Positions 1-10,759 of a DNA stretch of 64,000 bases are shown one piece after another. The notes below the pieces were generated by a model that had not been told where the DNA came from, searched no databases, and worked only from the letters and a program-made list of their open reading frames with translations. The DNA is from Icerya purchasi (lineage: Eukaryota; Arthropoda; Insecta; Hemiptera; Monophlebidae): assembly GCA_039619475.1 (NCBI GenBank), contig CM077116.1, positions 4,340,001 through 4,404,000 of the forward strand, read 5' to 3'. Both the position numbers and the translations under genes were made by a program. Numbering within the stretch: position 1 is the first letter of the stretch; each line of letters starts with the position of its first letter.

Positions 1-1870
1 AGTGATACAAAATATTCATCTTGGAAAACCGCCCGTTACCTGAAGAAGCCGTTATCTTACCAATCACTAATTAGGTCTGATTTAGGTGATTTGGATAGAA
101 ATAATGAAGAAAAAGCTTAATTTTTTACAGAACATCTGTATACAGTGTTCATACCTAACAACATAGCATCGGATGTTAACCTAAATAAAACATTTAACAA
201 GCTACACTGGACCACCCACTTTTCTCTTTTAGAAGTTGCTACAGTCATTGATTATGAACTAAACTTTAAAAAAGCTCCTGGAATATATTGCATTAGAGCA
301 ATAACTATTAAGCAGCTAACCTGGGTGAATGGCTGTATCAACGGCGCGCCCGAAGAAATTTATTATTTAAAAAAAAAAAAAAAAAAAAAGGAGCTACTCC
401 GTAAAGGAATAATTCTGCTTACCTATATTTATAATGCGGTACAGCGGTTACAATACATGCCATTGCAGTGGAAAGTAGCAAAGATAATAATAATATTAAA
501 ACCTGGAAAACCAGCAGAAATTTCATCATCCTATCGACCAATATCCTTGTTACCAGTAATGTCCAAAGTTTTTGAAAAATTACTTTTAAAGCGCTTAAGA
601 CCAATAATTAAGGAGAATAATATCATCCCAGATTTTTAATTTGGGTTCAGGAATAGTCGCTCGACAATTGACCAAGTTGATAGAGTGACAAACTATATTG
701 AATGTGCCTTTGAACAAAAGATGTATTACCCTGCAGTATCTCTTGATGTCGCACAGGCTTTCGACAAAGTCTGACATGAAGGCTTGCTACACAAGTTAAA
801 CCTGCTTCTCCCAGGCAACTATTGTGCACTGATAAAATCATATTTAGAAGATCGATCCTTTCAAGATTACTTTAATGAAGCTAAATCGTATTTCTATGCT
901 GTAAACGCTGGTGTTCCTCAAGGCAATATCCTGGGATCTTTATTATATTTACTTTACACGTAGGATGTGCTGGCACTGCCAAATACATTAGTAGCAATGT
1001 TCGCAGATGACACTGCTATCCTATCTAAGGACAAAACCCAAGTAGAAGCTACTGATAATCTGCAAGCAGCCATAAATAAACTGTCTGTCTGGACAGTTCG
1101 TTGGAAAATAAAATTGAACAAAACGAAATCTACATATCATTACACAGTATTACTTGTATTCCGGTAATTATAAATGGCGAAGCGATCCCGCAGTCTGATG
1201 GTGCGAAATATCTAGGGATGCACTTAGATGCAAGACTCGCCTGGAAACCTTATGTAAAGATGAAAGTTAAAGAAATAAAACTTCGTTTAAAAAACTTGTA
1301 TTGGCTACTGGGATTTAATTCCCAGCTTAGCCTTGCGAACAAGAGGTCCCTTTACGCAGTAGTGATCAAACATATCTGGACCTACGGTATTCAATTATAG
1401 AGCTACATCAAGCGGTCTAAAAGAAAGGCAATTCAAATAGTTCAGAATAAATTACTGCGATCCATCACCAATGCGACATGGTACGTAAGGAATAACATAC
1501 ACAACGATTTGCGGATTAAAACACTTAACAACTTTATTACTCGGTTTGCTTCTAAACACCAGTGTTGTCTACGCCAACATAGGAATCCGGAAATGGTACA
1601 GTTGGCCAACGCAGTACATAGCGATAAACGATTAAAACGTCGAAAATCGCTTGATTTAATTGATAATTTAAATGTATAAGTTTAACTATACATTTTTAAT
1701 TATGTAAATTAGAATAAGTTCGGAATATTGGCAATGGGCAATACTCCACATATATTGTGTGCAATGGCGCACGCATTTGTATTCGCCATAGCGTTCTAAT
1801 GTTTGAATTATCGGTAAATGGCCTAAGAAGACTAGTCCTGATACAAATTGTAAAAATAAAAAAAAAAACA
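1..1870 (+). mobile_element. Jockey-type LINE, broken ORF2 (RT domain to 3' end)
   Basis: Reverse-transcriptase part of a non-LTR retrotransposon, running in from the left edge. Reading frames show the RT series in order: a KAPG block (about 270-290), SYRPISLLPVMSKVFEKLLL (about 530-590), FGF plus STIDQ (about 640-680), SLDVAQAFDKV (about 740-772), GVPQGNILG (about 910-937) and the catalytic FADD (about 1000-1011), then KYLGMHLD (about 1206-1230). At least three in-frame stops (after PDF near 637, after FDKV near 773, after LLYT near 961), a frameshift near 1130 and a stop near 1398 show it is dead. A 19-nt A run at 370-388 also disrupts the frame. The 3' end is an A-rich tail near 1852-1870. 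It lies in the region where the next RPAP1 intron (minus strand) would run. Family (Jockey clade) is inferred from motif style; the LINE identity is secure. Confidence 0.9.
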
Positions 1871-2472
1871 TGTAAAAAATCTCCTAAATTTTAAAATAAA
1901 CATTACTAATGGGAAAGAACACATTTCAAAAATAAAAAAAAAAAATTAAGAAGTTCTGGTAACACATAATTACGCACTCCAGAAGAAATATGTTTCCTTA
2001 ATTGCACATCGTCAATTTTAATGATTAAACGAATTACTGATAAAAGCAATATTGTTACTATTTTATTCTAAATATTACCACAAAATATAGTTACATTTTA
2101 TTATTACATTTATTTATATACATACAAACCGCTATTATGCTTTCTTCACTAATTAGCAATTAATTTAATTCTATTATACCAATTTAAACTTTCAAAAAAT
2201 ATTAATAGAGTTCAGTTAAATAATAAACTATTATTATTTCGATATTAATTTAGACAATAATTTTTTGCTTCCTCTACTCATTAGAAAAATAACATCGTCA
2301 GAAATAAAAAGCCGCAATGAAATAACAGGTAAAACTACTTTTTTTTTTTTTCCATATAAAAGAACAGAAAAAACGTTTGGAATTAACTGATTATATATAA
2401 AACAAACGAGAATAACAAATTCATAAAAATGTCGTAAAATTTTTCTGACAGTCAATATTCTCATAAAATTAC
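1871..2472. other. RPAP1 intron sequence, no gene seen
   Basis: AT-rich sequence between the LINE tail and the donor site of the last visible RPAP1 exon. The open frame from 2234 upward is only the continuation of that exon past its splice donor. I see no further coding similarity. Confidence 0.5.
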
Positions 2473-2642
2473 CTGAATCGATAAAGAATATCGGTACGCA
2501 ATGCACCTTTGATAAGATCGACATGAATTAATTCCTCGTCTTTCATTTCATTAATTTCCTTTTCACTCAACGAGATGTTTGTTACATTTAATCCGGGTTT
2601 TTTTAAGTCACCAAAGATCGCATCAGTTTCCATTAAATAATG
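2473..2642 (-). CDS. RPAP1: RPAP1 exon F (sixth visible exon)
   Basis: Exon bounded by an AG acceptor (2644-2643) and a GT donor (2472-2471); it starts in phase 0 and ends in phase 2. It encodes a charged linker followed by HVDLIKGALRTDILYRF, which corresponds to the DVIKGLLATSLLPRLRY segment of vertebrate RPAP1. It joins exon E in phase. The following exons are not found down to position 1, so the C-terminal two thirds of the protein lies outside the window or beyond the LINE at 1-1870. Confidence 0.85.
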
Positions 2643-3376
2643 CTATAACAATAATAATACACATTCAGTTAAGCGAAATATGAATCTTATTATTTTATAA
2701 TTATTAATTATATTTTAAAAAATGTGTTAAAAAATATCCACGATTTCGTAAACGAAATGACCCGATGCTGCATAAAATTATGCGTACGTTAATTATATAA
2801 ATTAGGCAATAAAATTTCGGTCAGATTAAATTAAAAATAATTTTCTACTATAAATCAGTTATTCTTTCGGAGATGGGAAATAAAAAAAAATGCATTACAC
2901 TTGTTTGTGGCTGTCTCTGTTAATTATTCTTTTGAACATTTGGTTTGCCTTTGTTCCCCTTCTTTTCTACTTAGCCATTAAGTATTATTTCGGCGTTTAC
3001 TATGCACTTTGCATTTTTCTTAATGAATCAGTAATATTTTAGTTTACGTTCTCGAAACGTAAGAATCGGCTCCTTTTCTTTACTCTTTCTTTTTAGAACT
3101 TCCATATTTTTCACTTTATTTATTCACAATATTTCTAGCAGTCTACCACAGATGAATATTCCGAATGTTTCGTCTACCTTTCCGCTTAATACCACTAACA
3201 TAACACCGAGCGCTGGTCCTAATTTTAAATTATGTATTTTCATGCTATTAAAAGAAAGGTCCAAAATCGTTCTAGTTCCTTATAAACACAAGAGTTATTA
3301 TCCTGAAATAACTTCAAATGATCATATAATAAAAATAAATTGATTACAGTAAATTACTTAAAGAAAAAACATATAC

Positions 3377-3538
3377 CATGTCAACAGGTTTCCACAGCAA
3401 CGAAGTGATTGCTCTTAATGCTGCTACATATACTGACCTTTGATTTTCATCCAACGAAAATCTCAAAATTAAATATAAACCGGAATCTAATAAATTCCTG
3501 AATAGTGCTGTTTCTAAACATACGGACAATATGTGGTC
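3377..3538 (-). CDS. RPAP1: RPAP1 exon E
   Basis: 54 codons between a polypyrimidine-TTTTAG acceptor (3540-3539) and a GTATAT donor (3376-3375), phase 0 at both ends. It contains LLDSGLYLILRFSLDENQRS, matching the LLLDAGFLFLLRFSLDD block of vertebrate RPAP1, then a helical ALRAITSLLW stretch. This is part of the alpha-helical repeat region of the protein. The phase agrees with exons D and F. Confidence 0.92.
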
Positions 3539-3729
3539 CTAAAATTTAAATATCAAAAAAAAAAACAAATGAAATACTTATAAGTTCATCAAATTTTACT
3601 ACAGCGTTAATATATAACTTCATTCATCATTAACATTGGCAAATTAATGCTTTACGTTTGTTTTGTTCCCTAAATTAAAAATATCTTCTAACCATAATGC
3701 GGTTGAATTTGAAAGCACCCTGTTAATAC

Positions 3730-3908
3730 CTTTTCCAAAATGGCGGCTAAAGTATTTAAAGCTGCAACTCGTTGCCTTATAAAAGAACTTCTGGTTAAAT
3801 GATACAATTCTTGTATCGAATATCCTGGCCTATGGGGTTCTTCGCCATGGTGATGCAAGCCTTTATTGTACGTATCATCTTCTGCACTAACATATGGCAT
3901 TAAATCAC
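3730..3908 (-). CDS. RPAP1: RPAP1 exon D (GLHHHGEE signature)
   Basis: This exon carries the family hallmark: [20 protein letters not shown] followed by ELYHLTRSS, almost identical to vertebrate RPAP1 [25 protein letters not shown]. The acceptor is CGTCAG (3910-3909). The donor GTATTA (3729-3728) is chosen because it gives a phase-0 end that fits exon E; an alternative GT at 3692-3691 would leave phase 1 and break the junction. RPAP1 is an RNA polymerase II-associated protein linked to polymerase assembly and nuclear import and to Mediator-dependent transcription in animals. The gene is single-copy and conserved, so the assignment is firm even though only its middle part is here. Confidence 0.96.
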
Positions 3909-4202
3909 CTGACGAAAATAGTACATTGAACTTTAATAATAGATAGTACGAAATATAAAAATATAAAATAATACTAGAGATATACAACTAACAACAGAAA
4001 AAAAACAGAAAATGATTTTAAAAAAAGTTCTACAACAAACAGCTTAATTTACATAATACTAAAAACAACTAAATTGTGGTAAAAGTTTAACGTAACAAAT
4101 ATTGACATTGTTACTTTCATAGTAGGTTCACTTACAATATATCACTTATACTTTATATATGTATATATATATATATATATAAACTCGGCCATTTTGGCCT
4201 CA

Positions 4203-4221
4203 CAAGGGGCTGTGCCCCTTG
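4203..4221. repeat. Perfect short palindrome (GC-rich hairpin)
   Basis: CAAGGGGC and GCCCCTTG flank a TGT loop: an 8-bp perfect inverted repeat in AT-rich surroundings, next to a TA microsatellite (about 4154-4181). It may be a transposon terminus or replication scar; function unknown. Confidence 0.6.
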
Positions 4222-4283
4222 ACCTCTCTTGCTTTCATTTCTGTCTCTTTCTCTTCTATACTTTGTATAAAATGATCAAAATT

Positions 4284-4570
4284 TACAACGTAATTCTTAC
4301 TGGCATCAACACACAAAAAAAATAACATAACCACAAAAGTCCTATTCTAACATTTAACTTTTATTATATAAAATTAAGACATTTTTTCGTTACATATTTC
4401 ATTACATAAAATTGTGACATTTTTTAAATAACAATAACAAAAATTATATAAAATATAACAAAAGTTACATAAAATTGGGACATTTTGCGTTACATAAAAT
4501 TGAGACATTTTTCTGGGACATTTTTTGGGACATTTTTCCGAATGGGGGGTAGCCTAAGAATTACGTTGTA
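4284..4570. mobile_element. Short TIR element (MITE-like), 287 bp
   Basis: Perfect 16-bp inverted ends: TACAACGTAATTCTTA at 4284-4299 and its complement at 4555-4570. The interior is built from degenerate tandem units resembling ACATAAAATTGGGACATTTT (about 4380-4545). It has no coding capacity. A target duplication is not certain (possibly ATT). It lies inside the RPAP1 intron between exons D and C. Confidence 0.7.
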
Positions 4571-4804
4571 ATTAATATAGACATATATATATTATATTTA
4601 AATAGTGAACAAAAGAGATAATATAATGAAATTCCAAATAGAAACACTGCGAAGTTGAAATTTAAATTCTAATACACGCAATGTTCATACTAAGTACGAC
4701 ATGCTTTAATATGATGGGTAAAAGTTGACATATTACTGAATAAAAAATAAAGGTTTTTAATACAAATTTCCAATTTCTTGATCACACATAAATTAAATGA
4801 ATAC

Positions 4805-4953
4805 CGTTAAAGTCAAATCGCGCGTCATATACGTTAGGTGGTAGAGATGACTTCAGATCTGGAATATCATGCATCCATTTAATTTTATCTGATTCGTAAA
4901 CATCCATGTGAACACTACTATTAAAAAGTTCTTCAACAACTGTCGGTTTTGTC
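4805..4953 (-). CDS. RPAP1: RPAP1 exon C
   Basis: Acceptor TTAATAG (4955-4954), donor GGTATT (4804-4803); it enters with one base and ends in phase 1, which fits exon B before it and exon D after it. The product reads KWMHDIPDLKSSLPPNVYDA then RFDFN, matching the vertebrate stretch KLHWTQDLPPVRR..ARFSLQG. This exon is split across short frames and would be missed by ORF length alone. Confidence 0.9.
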
Positions 4954-7265
4954 CTATTAACAAGTTGAAATATTTTCCAGTAATCATTTATTCGAATATA
5001 TTATGTTCCCGTGTAATGATCATTAAACTGTAACGAATGATGGCCATATTTATCTTTATTTTAATATAAATAATTCATTTAAAATGGTATTAGGTAATTA
5101 ACATGTTTAATCGTTCATTTATTCGTTTTCGCTAGAATTAAGAATTTGACTCCAGCAGTGTCCTTAACAACATATGTAATATTAAGTAACGTAACTTTAA
5201 AACTGTAAGGTGAAATACATACTGTGCTCTCCTTATAATGAAAAATATTAATTTAAAGGAAAATTACAACTACATTAAGAAATCTATTTAAACGTAAAAT
5301 CAATACTTGAATCAATCAACAAGCTTCTAAACTGCCGGCCTAATTCTGCTGGTTCGCTACATTATCACCTCTGTACCGCTTTTCGTTTGTTACAGTCAAT
5401 ATTTTCGCTAACGGTACATTTCGTCAAACGTATTTATAAATTAGACGTGTGAACGCCATTTCAGTACGGCAAAATATCAATACTGTAATCAAACTGGAAT
5501 TCAACTATTTCCCCACACTGATAGAGCAACTAGCGTTTTACACATTAAGTACTTTTTTTTGCATGCTTGAATAGTAGCTTGTCAGATTTCTAATAGTAAA
5601 CTAATTCCTCCTTTGGCCAAATTAATCTCCACTGTCAGAGTACATTTTTTTTTAAATTTGTTTTCGTACTTCGTTGTATATCTAGAATTATTTTAGAGGG
5701 TTTGCCACTGACGAGAAGCTACAGAAAATCAACATAAATGAATTGATCTGAAAAGAAAATATAATTAAGAGAACGTGTATAGGAAGCTCGATAAAATCGC
5801 AGGAATGAGTAGAAAGGAGGGAATAGATAGCTAGAAGGATGCTCATGAAATCAGATCAGAAAACTGAAAAAAAAGGACGATTAAAAAAAATGAAAATAAT
5901 GAAGTATAGGCTGGCCATCAACTCACCTGTAAAAACAAAACAGAAAAAAGGGAAATGAAACGATTCTGGAAGGTTGAAGTCTGGAAAAATAAACATTTCA
6001 AGCCCCTTAGTACCTTAAATCAAGATAATTTACTACAATGTGAACAATATATGCAGCTTCCTGGACTTGTTTAAGTAACTGACATGACATAATGCAGTCA
6101 AACGCCTCGCTGCGTCAACAACAAATGCCTACAAGTATCAGTGTTGAGTGTGTACTTAAACATTGAATCCATAGAAGTCCAATGGATAGTATCTGGGATG
6201 CAGTTTCTGAACCTGCGATTCAGTTCCGGATCCGTTCCGAAAAAATAACGAACTTATCAGTCACTAATTTCTAACATTTCATCTTTAAAATAAAAAGAAA
6301 ACAACATTCTAATAATGTCTTGACATTCTTGGAATAATTTCTGGCGCCCAAAAGTCAAACAATAATTTTTTTGAATTCGTCCCACCTTATTAATCTTTTT
6401 TTCCACCGTGTACCTTCAATTTTTTCAAGAAAATTCGCACTCCTGAGAACCTTTTTAGGTATAACATCATCATTAAACTCTTGTTTTGGTGCACTGTCAG
6501 TGTTTTTTATTTCAATACAGTCTTTCCCTATAGCAAACTCTTCTTGCTAATCATTAGGATCCTTTTCAGCCGCAACTTGCTTTTAAAGTCGGTGAAAACG
6601 TTCTGATTCTTTCTCATAGCTCATTATCAGATAAACATTAATAAAAAACATGTAGTTTGTCACTACGAAACATGTTGGTGTTGTGATATTTCATAAATAA
6701 TATTTATGTCAATTGTGTTGTTTCTATCTTATTATATAAAAAATAGTTTAAAGAAATTAACAAAATAGAAATTTTAAGTTTCGGTAATGATTTCGTTTGA
6801 TAGAGAATTTTCCACCATGAAAATTCGCTATAATACACAAAGAATAAATTTATGCATACACATTAAGTATACTTTTCTTATCACAAAATGATTAAAAAAC
6901 TACCAAAATGTGCAAGGAACTGCGTGATACAAATTCCATAATTCAAGGCACCAATTCTCGCAGAACTTACATTTAATAAAATTGTACAACCCAGTGTACC
7001 ATGCGTTAAATTTGAAAGAAAACAAAAATGTACTTTCTTCGGTACCGATATTTTTGAAAAACATTATAGTTTGATGAAATCATGAACCAACCGATTCAAT
7101 TTAAATTTCAAATCTGTAGTTAACATGTGTATAAACACGTATGTGGCCATTATTTGAATTACTAAGTTACATTGAATTCGTTGAAAATAAAAATAAATCT
7201 ATATTTAAAAATTTTAGAACTAAAATTTAATAGAAAAAATTTCTTTAATAATAAACTGTACATAC
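4954..7265. other. RPAP1 large intron, no gene seen
   Basis: About 2.3 kb of AT-rich DNA between exons B and C. I see purine-rich stretches (about 5740-5990) and no convincing coding frame, RNA gene or inverted-repeat element. Confidence 0.5.
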
Positions 7266-7503
7266 TCTTCTTCACTAATCACTTTTTCTGGAAATTCTTT
7301 CTTCATAATTGTATCGTTACTTATTTCAGTTGTTTGCGATTGTCTGTTCCTTTTAAGAAAATTTAAATGAGCAGGTGAAATAATTTCCAGTAATTTTTGC
7401 CGTTGTTCTTCTATTTCTGCTGAAGACATTGATGACAGTAAAGCTAAATTACTGTTATGTATCTCTTCCGCTTCATCACCTTTAAGTACATAGCTTTTGT
7501 TAC
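7266..7503 (-). CDS. RPAP1: RPAP1 exon B (EILQEQQ-type helix)
   Basis: The frame reads GDEAEEIHNSNLALLSSMSS then AEIEEQRQKLLEIISPAHLN and FLKRNR. This aligns with the vertebrate RPAP1 segment [25 protein letters not shown] preceded by TIHEENIARLQAM. The acceptor is AAAG at 7505-7504 (weak pyrimidine tract, chosen on phase) and the donor is the strong GTATGT at 7265-7260. The end is in phase 2 and completes a Glu codon with exon C. Confidence 0.92.
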
Positions 7504-7624
7504 CTTTAACATCAAATTTTGCATGTTAACATGAAGTTAAATAATTATCAAAAATATATAATTTATCGTGCTCCCTCTTTAAATAAAAAATTAAAACAAT
7601 AGGCATAATAAAATAAACTGTTAC

Positions 7625-7760
7625 CGAATAAGGACACATCTACGGATTTATTTTCAAAGTCAGTTCCTTTAAACGATGCTTCTGATTCATTATTCAAATT
7701 CGTTGAAAGCTGCGCTTTTTTAGTCCTTTCATAAAATAAACTTCGTTTACGATTCTCCAT
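7625..7760 (-). CDS. RPAP1: RPAP1 exon A (most N-terminal exon found)
   Basis: ATG at 7760 opens MENRKRSLFYERTKK, which resembles the KRSIFAQE motif about 150 residues into vertebrate RPAP1. An in-frame TGA lies three codons upstream, so either translation starts here, giving a shorter N-terminus, or an acceptor such as GGAG just inside the frame joins this exon to an unplaced 5' exon. The donor is GTAACA at 7624-7619, end phase 1, and the 121-nt intron leads to exon B. Confidence 0.75.
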
Positions 7761-9294
7761 AATTGTTCACCATACTAATAACGACAAAAATATAAGTACT
7801 ATTTGAAAACAGTTCAGTAATAAACGTAGAAAATATCAAATTATGAAATCAGTATTATATTCAAATAAAAAGGATGTATAATTTTTTAATAAATAACAAT
7901 AAAATGAATCACTTTTAAATCATTATTTTTCAAAATAAAAACAAAACATAACCACCGCTTTTTTTTAATTGGCTTTGTTTACATATAATATATTACAAGC
8001 ATCGAGTAATAAAACGGTTAAATGTAATATCAATGAAGTGCGCATGCGTAACATTATTGCTTTTGAAATATATAAACAATAATTTAGTATTTAAAAATCA
8101 AAAAATAAACCACCAAACGGCCAAACGTATTCAAAACAAATTTTTAATATTGGTCAACATTTACAAAGATCATTTATCGCTGATGTAGAATAAAGAATTA
8201 ATAACAGAACGTATATGGATTACATAATATGATGTGTAAATATGCATAATTTATTTAGCTTTATCTAACGCATAGATTATTTGTTTAAAAGACAATAATG
8301 CAGCACATACGTACTTCAAAGATATATTTGTTTGTTTATTACGTAAACGGTTATAAATTTTTTGTGTAAATGGATTTAGTTTCACTAATCCCTTTCTTAT
8401 GCATTCGAATTATTAAAGTTATCATTTTCACAGAGATATTTTGTTCATTCATTTTTCTATATATTTAAACTTATCCCTTTTTAACAATATAAGCTTACGT
8501 TTGCTTAAATTTCGACGAAAGTCAAGAAAACTAAAACCGGAGCTGATCCCAAACTGTGATTATAAATTAAACCCACATTTCAAAACTTTCTAAAAATATC
8601 AACTGAAAAAATCTTAATAGATGACATCCCCCATACTTTGTTATTGAGCACAAGACATATTTTTTTGGTCTTAAATTGACCTAAATGTTTGACAACCATA
8701 AATAAACGCCTTCAAAATTTATTTTTGAAGACGTCTCTAGCCAATTATTGTGTTTAATTAGTAAGGCAGTGATGATTCATTCAAGTGGAATCTGGTTCGA
8801 ATCCCGTTGCTATATATTGAAACTTCTAAAAATTTCGCTTGGTCTGGTTTACTGTCTACAGTTGATACGCTGGAAAAAAAAAACCAAAAAACGTCTCTGT
8901 AATATCTGTACACAACATTCTTCAACTACTTCTCAAAAACTGACTTAACCTATTTTAATAAAATAGTTTATACGAAAGTGACATAAACAAAACGAATCAT
9001 TTTACTATAGTGAACAATGTGCCCAATTCTACTATATGCTTAATATTTAATTATGATTTTAATTTTATTTTGAATGGTAATCTAATGCTTTTGTTGTCAG
9101 AAAATGTGATACAAATGTATATATGTATAAACAAAATTTCCCCAATTTTCATTTAACTTTTTTTTGATTTGTGTAAATACTTCTCTGCTTCCATAAATGG
9201 GGAAATATAAACCAATTTAATTAATTGTATTGACGTTTAATATGCTTATTAAAGAAATTCCCAATGAACTCTATAACAAATATATATTATTATG
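7761..9294. other. Region upstream of RPAP1, no gene seen
   Basis: AT-rich. The RPAP1 promoter would lie at its left end if exon A is the first exon. The only structured signal is a tRNA-like B box near 8794 (listed separately). Confidence 0.4.
8755..8806 (+). repeat. tRNA-like remnant (B box)
   Basis: GGTTCGAATCCC at 8794-8805 is an exact RNA polymerase III B box, preceded about 35 nt upstream by an A-box-like stretch (AGTAAGGCAGTGATG). Flanks do not fold into a full cloverleaf, so this is a tRNA pseudogene or a tRNA-derived SINE head. Confidence 0.45.
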
Positions 9295-9302
9295 AATGAT
9301 AG

Positions 9303-9775
9303 TAGTGGCGTGTCAAAGGGAAGGCAACCCCCCCCGGTGAAAAAACCGCGAGGGCGAAGCCTCAGAAAAATATATATTATACCAGTATATATAACAGTCA
9401 TTTAATAAAAATCCAAGAAAATTAAAAACTAAATAAATGTGAAGAAAGATCGTTTAAATTAATAAAATTCAATTTTTTAACCATATTAAATACTATATGA
9501 TCGTGGCCAAAATAAAACAAAGTGACCACCGAGCCGAGAAAACAAAAAAAAGAAATTTCGGATACTTGGGAAAAATAAAAATTCGATAAGAGAGAATCAT
9601 TTAAAGTAAAAAAGAAAAACGTTTTTAGTATATTTCACTTTATAATTAAAACCTCTTTTTATTTTATCAGTAGTGAAAAAAAAACTACATTCTTTTTTAA
9701 TTAATGTATATAGGTCTCTGTATAAGAATGATTTGTTTTTGCCCTCCCTGGTCGTGGAACTTTGGCACGCCACTG
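9303..9775. mobile_element. hAT-type non-autonomous element, 473 bp
   Basis: Terminal inverted repeats TAGTGGCGTGTCAAAG (left) and CAGTGGCGTGCCAAAG (right, complement) are flanked by a perfect 8-bp direct duplication AATGATAG at 9295-9302 and 9776-9783. Eight-base target duplications and CAGTGG-type ends are typical of hAT DNA transposons. No transposase is inside. Confidence 0.88.
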
Positions 9776-9964
9776 AATGATAGACTTAAGCTCTCTAAAA
9801 CAATTTTTTTGTTTACATTTTTAGTCAATATTAAAATACGGATTTAGTTTTTGATTTAGATATATTTTTTGATTCTATGGACATGAGTTCGTAAACATTG
9901 TGTGAAGTTTAATTATATATTATGAAGTCATTTTCAATATATTTCTCATGGCTAATTTAAAAAT

Positions 9965-10095
9965 GTAATACGAAAACATCTTAAAAACGTCTTCTAGAAG
10001 TCCAAAAGACGTATTAAAGGAAAAATTTTAAGATATCTATAAGACGTCCGCTTTTTCAAAAAAAGTGGTCTTTAAAACATTTATAAAACGTCTAC
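9965..10095. repeat. Cluster of ACGTCTT/AAGACGT motifs
   Basis: At least four spaced copies of ACGTCTT, its complement AAGACGT, or near matches occur within 130 bp, in both orientations, separated by A/T-rich spacers. Origin unknown; probably the inside of a decayed repeat. Confidence 0.5.
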
Positions 10096-10125
10096 TTCAT
10101 TAATCCATACCAAAAGTACTATATC

Positions 10126-10501
10126 CTTATTCTTCTTCAGGTGCCGTATGCTACATAACGCGTTGGCGAAACCTATTCGTGCACTTTTGGATGTACCGAT
10201 ATAGGTTGTGTACTAGGCAATTATTATATGCAAGGCACGTGTACACACGCAACACTACATTCGGAACAGATTAGTAATCGTTTGATTTATCGATATACAA
10301 GTGCAGACCCGTATATGTCTACTGTGTACTGACCTAGCGCGCATATGATGTACGTGGTAGTTTGCCATTGCCTTCCACGTGATTATTAGCGAATATTTCA
10401 ATTTTAATTCTTTGTAATAAGTTCTGTCGTCGCCCGGAATCGAATCCGTGACCTCCGTAACGGAAGTCAAGCGCTCTAACAACTAGGCTATCGATCCAGC
10501 G
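10126..10501 (-). mobile_element. tRNA-derived SINE (about 375 bp)
   Basis: Read on the minus strand, it opens with a tRNA-like head (10501-10433) with A box TAGCCTAGTTGTTAGAGCG and B box GGATTCGATTCC, continues through an unrelated body, and ends in a GAAGAAGAATAAGG tail near 10126. The last about 140 bp recur at 17321-17462 on the plus strand with roughly 85 per cent identity by eye, which shows that it is a dispersed family. It directly abuts an RNase H coding fragment. It has no protein-coding capacity; transcription would be by RNA polymerase III and retrotransposition would depend on a LINE. Confidence 0.85.
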
Positions 10502-10700
10502 AATGAGTCAACTAACTCATTTCCCTCGATTCCGGCATGGCCAGGAATCCAAAAGAAATCCGTTTGGATTAAGTGGGAAAGGAAGAGATCATGAATCAAG
10601 GAGCGAATAAGAAGAATGACGTAGTCGGTTAACGCGCAGAGTAATCTAAAACTGCTTGATAGAACATAATGGAAAATAAGAAAGAGTTAGAAGTTTTTAT
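10502..10700 (-). pseudogene. LINE RNase H domain fragment
   Basis: The minus strand reads HLIQTDFFWIPGHAGIEGNE then LVDSFAG, containing the conserved WxPGHxGxxGNExxD signature of the RNase H domain of I/R1-type LINE ORF2. Further upstream, after a frame change, AVLDYSA resembles the region after the catalytic SDS. The frame runs straight into the SINE head at 10501, so the SINE interrupted or truncated it. Confidence 0.85.
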
Positions 10701-10759
10701 AATATCTGACAAATATAGGCGAGAAACAGTGAAGCATTCTGATTTTTTTTTCTAGTACT

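Noticed and set aside
10433..10501. Functional tRNA gene
   Set aside because: A and B boxes are clear, but the acceptor stem does not pair and the sequence continues into a repeated body; it is a SINE head.
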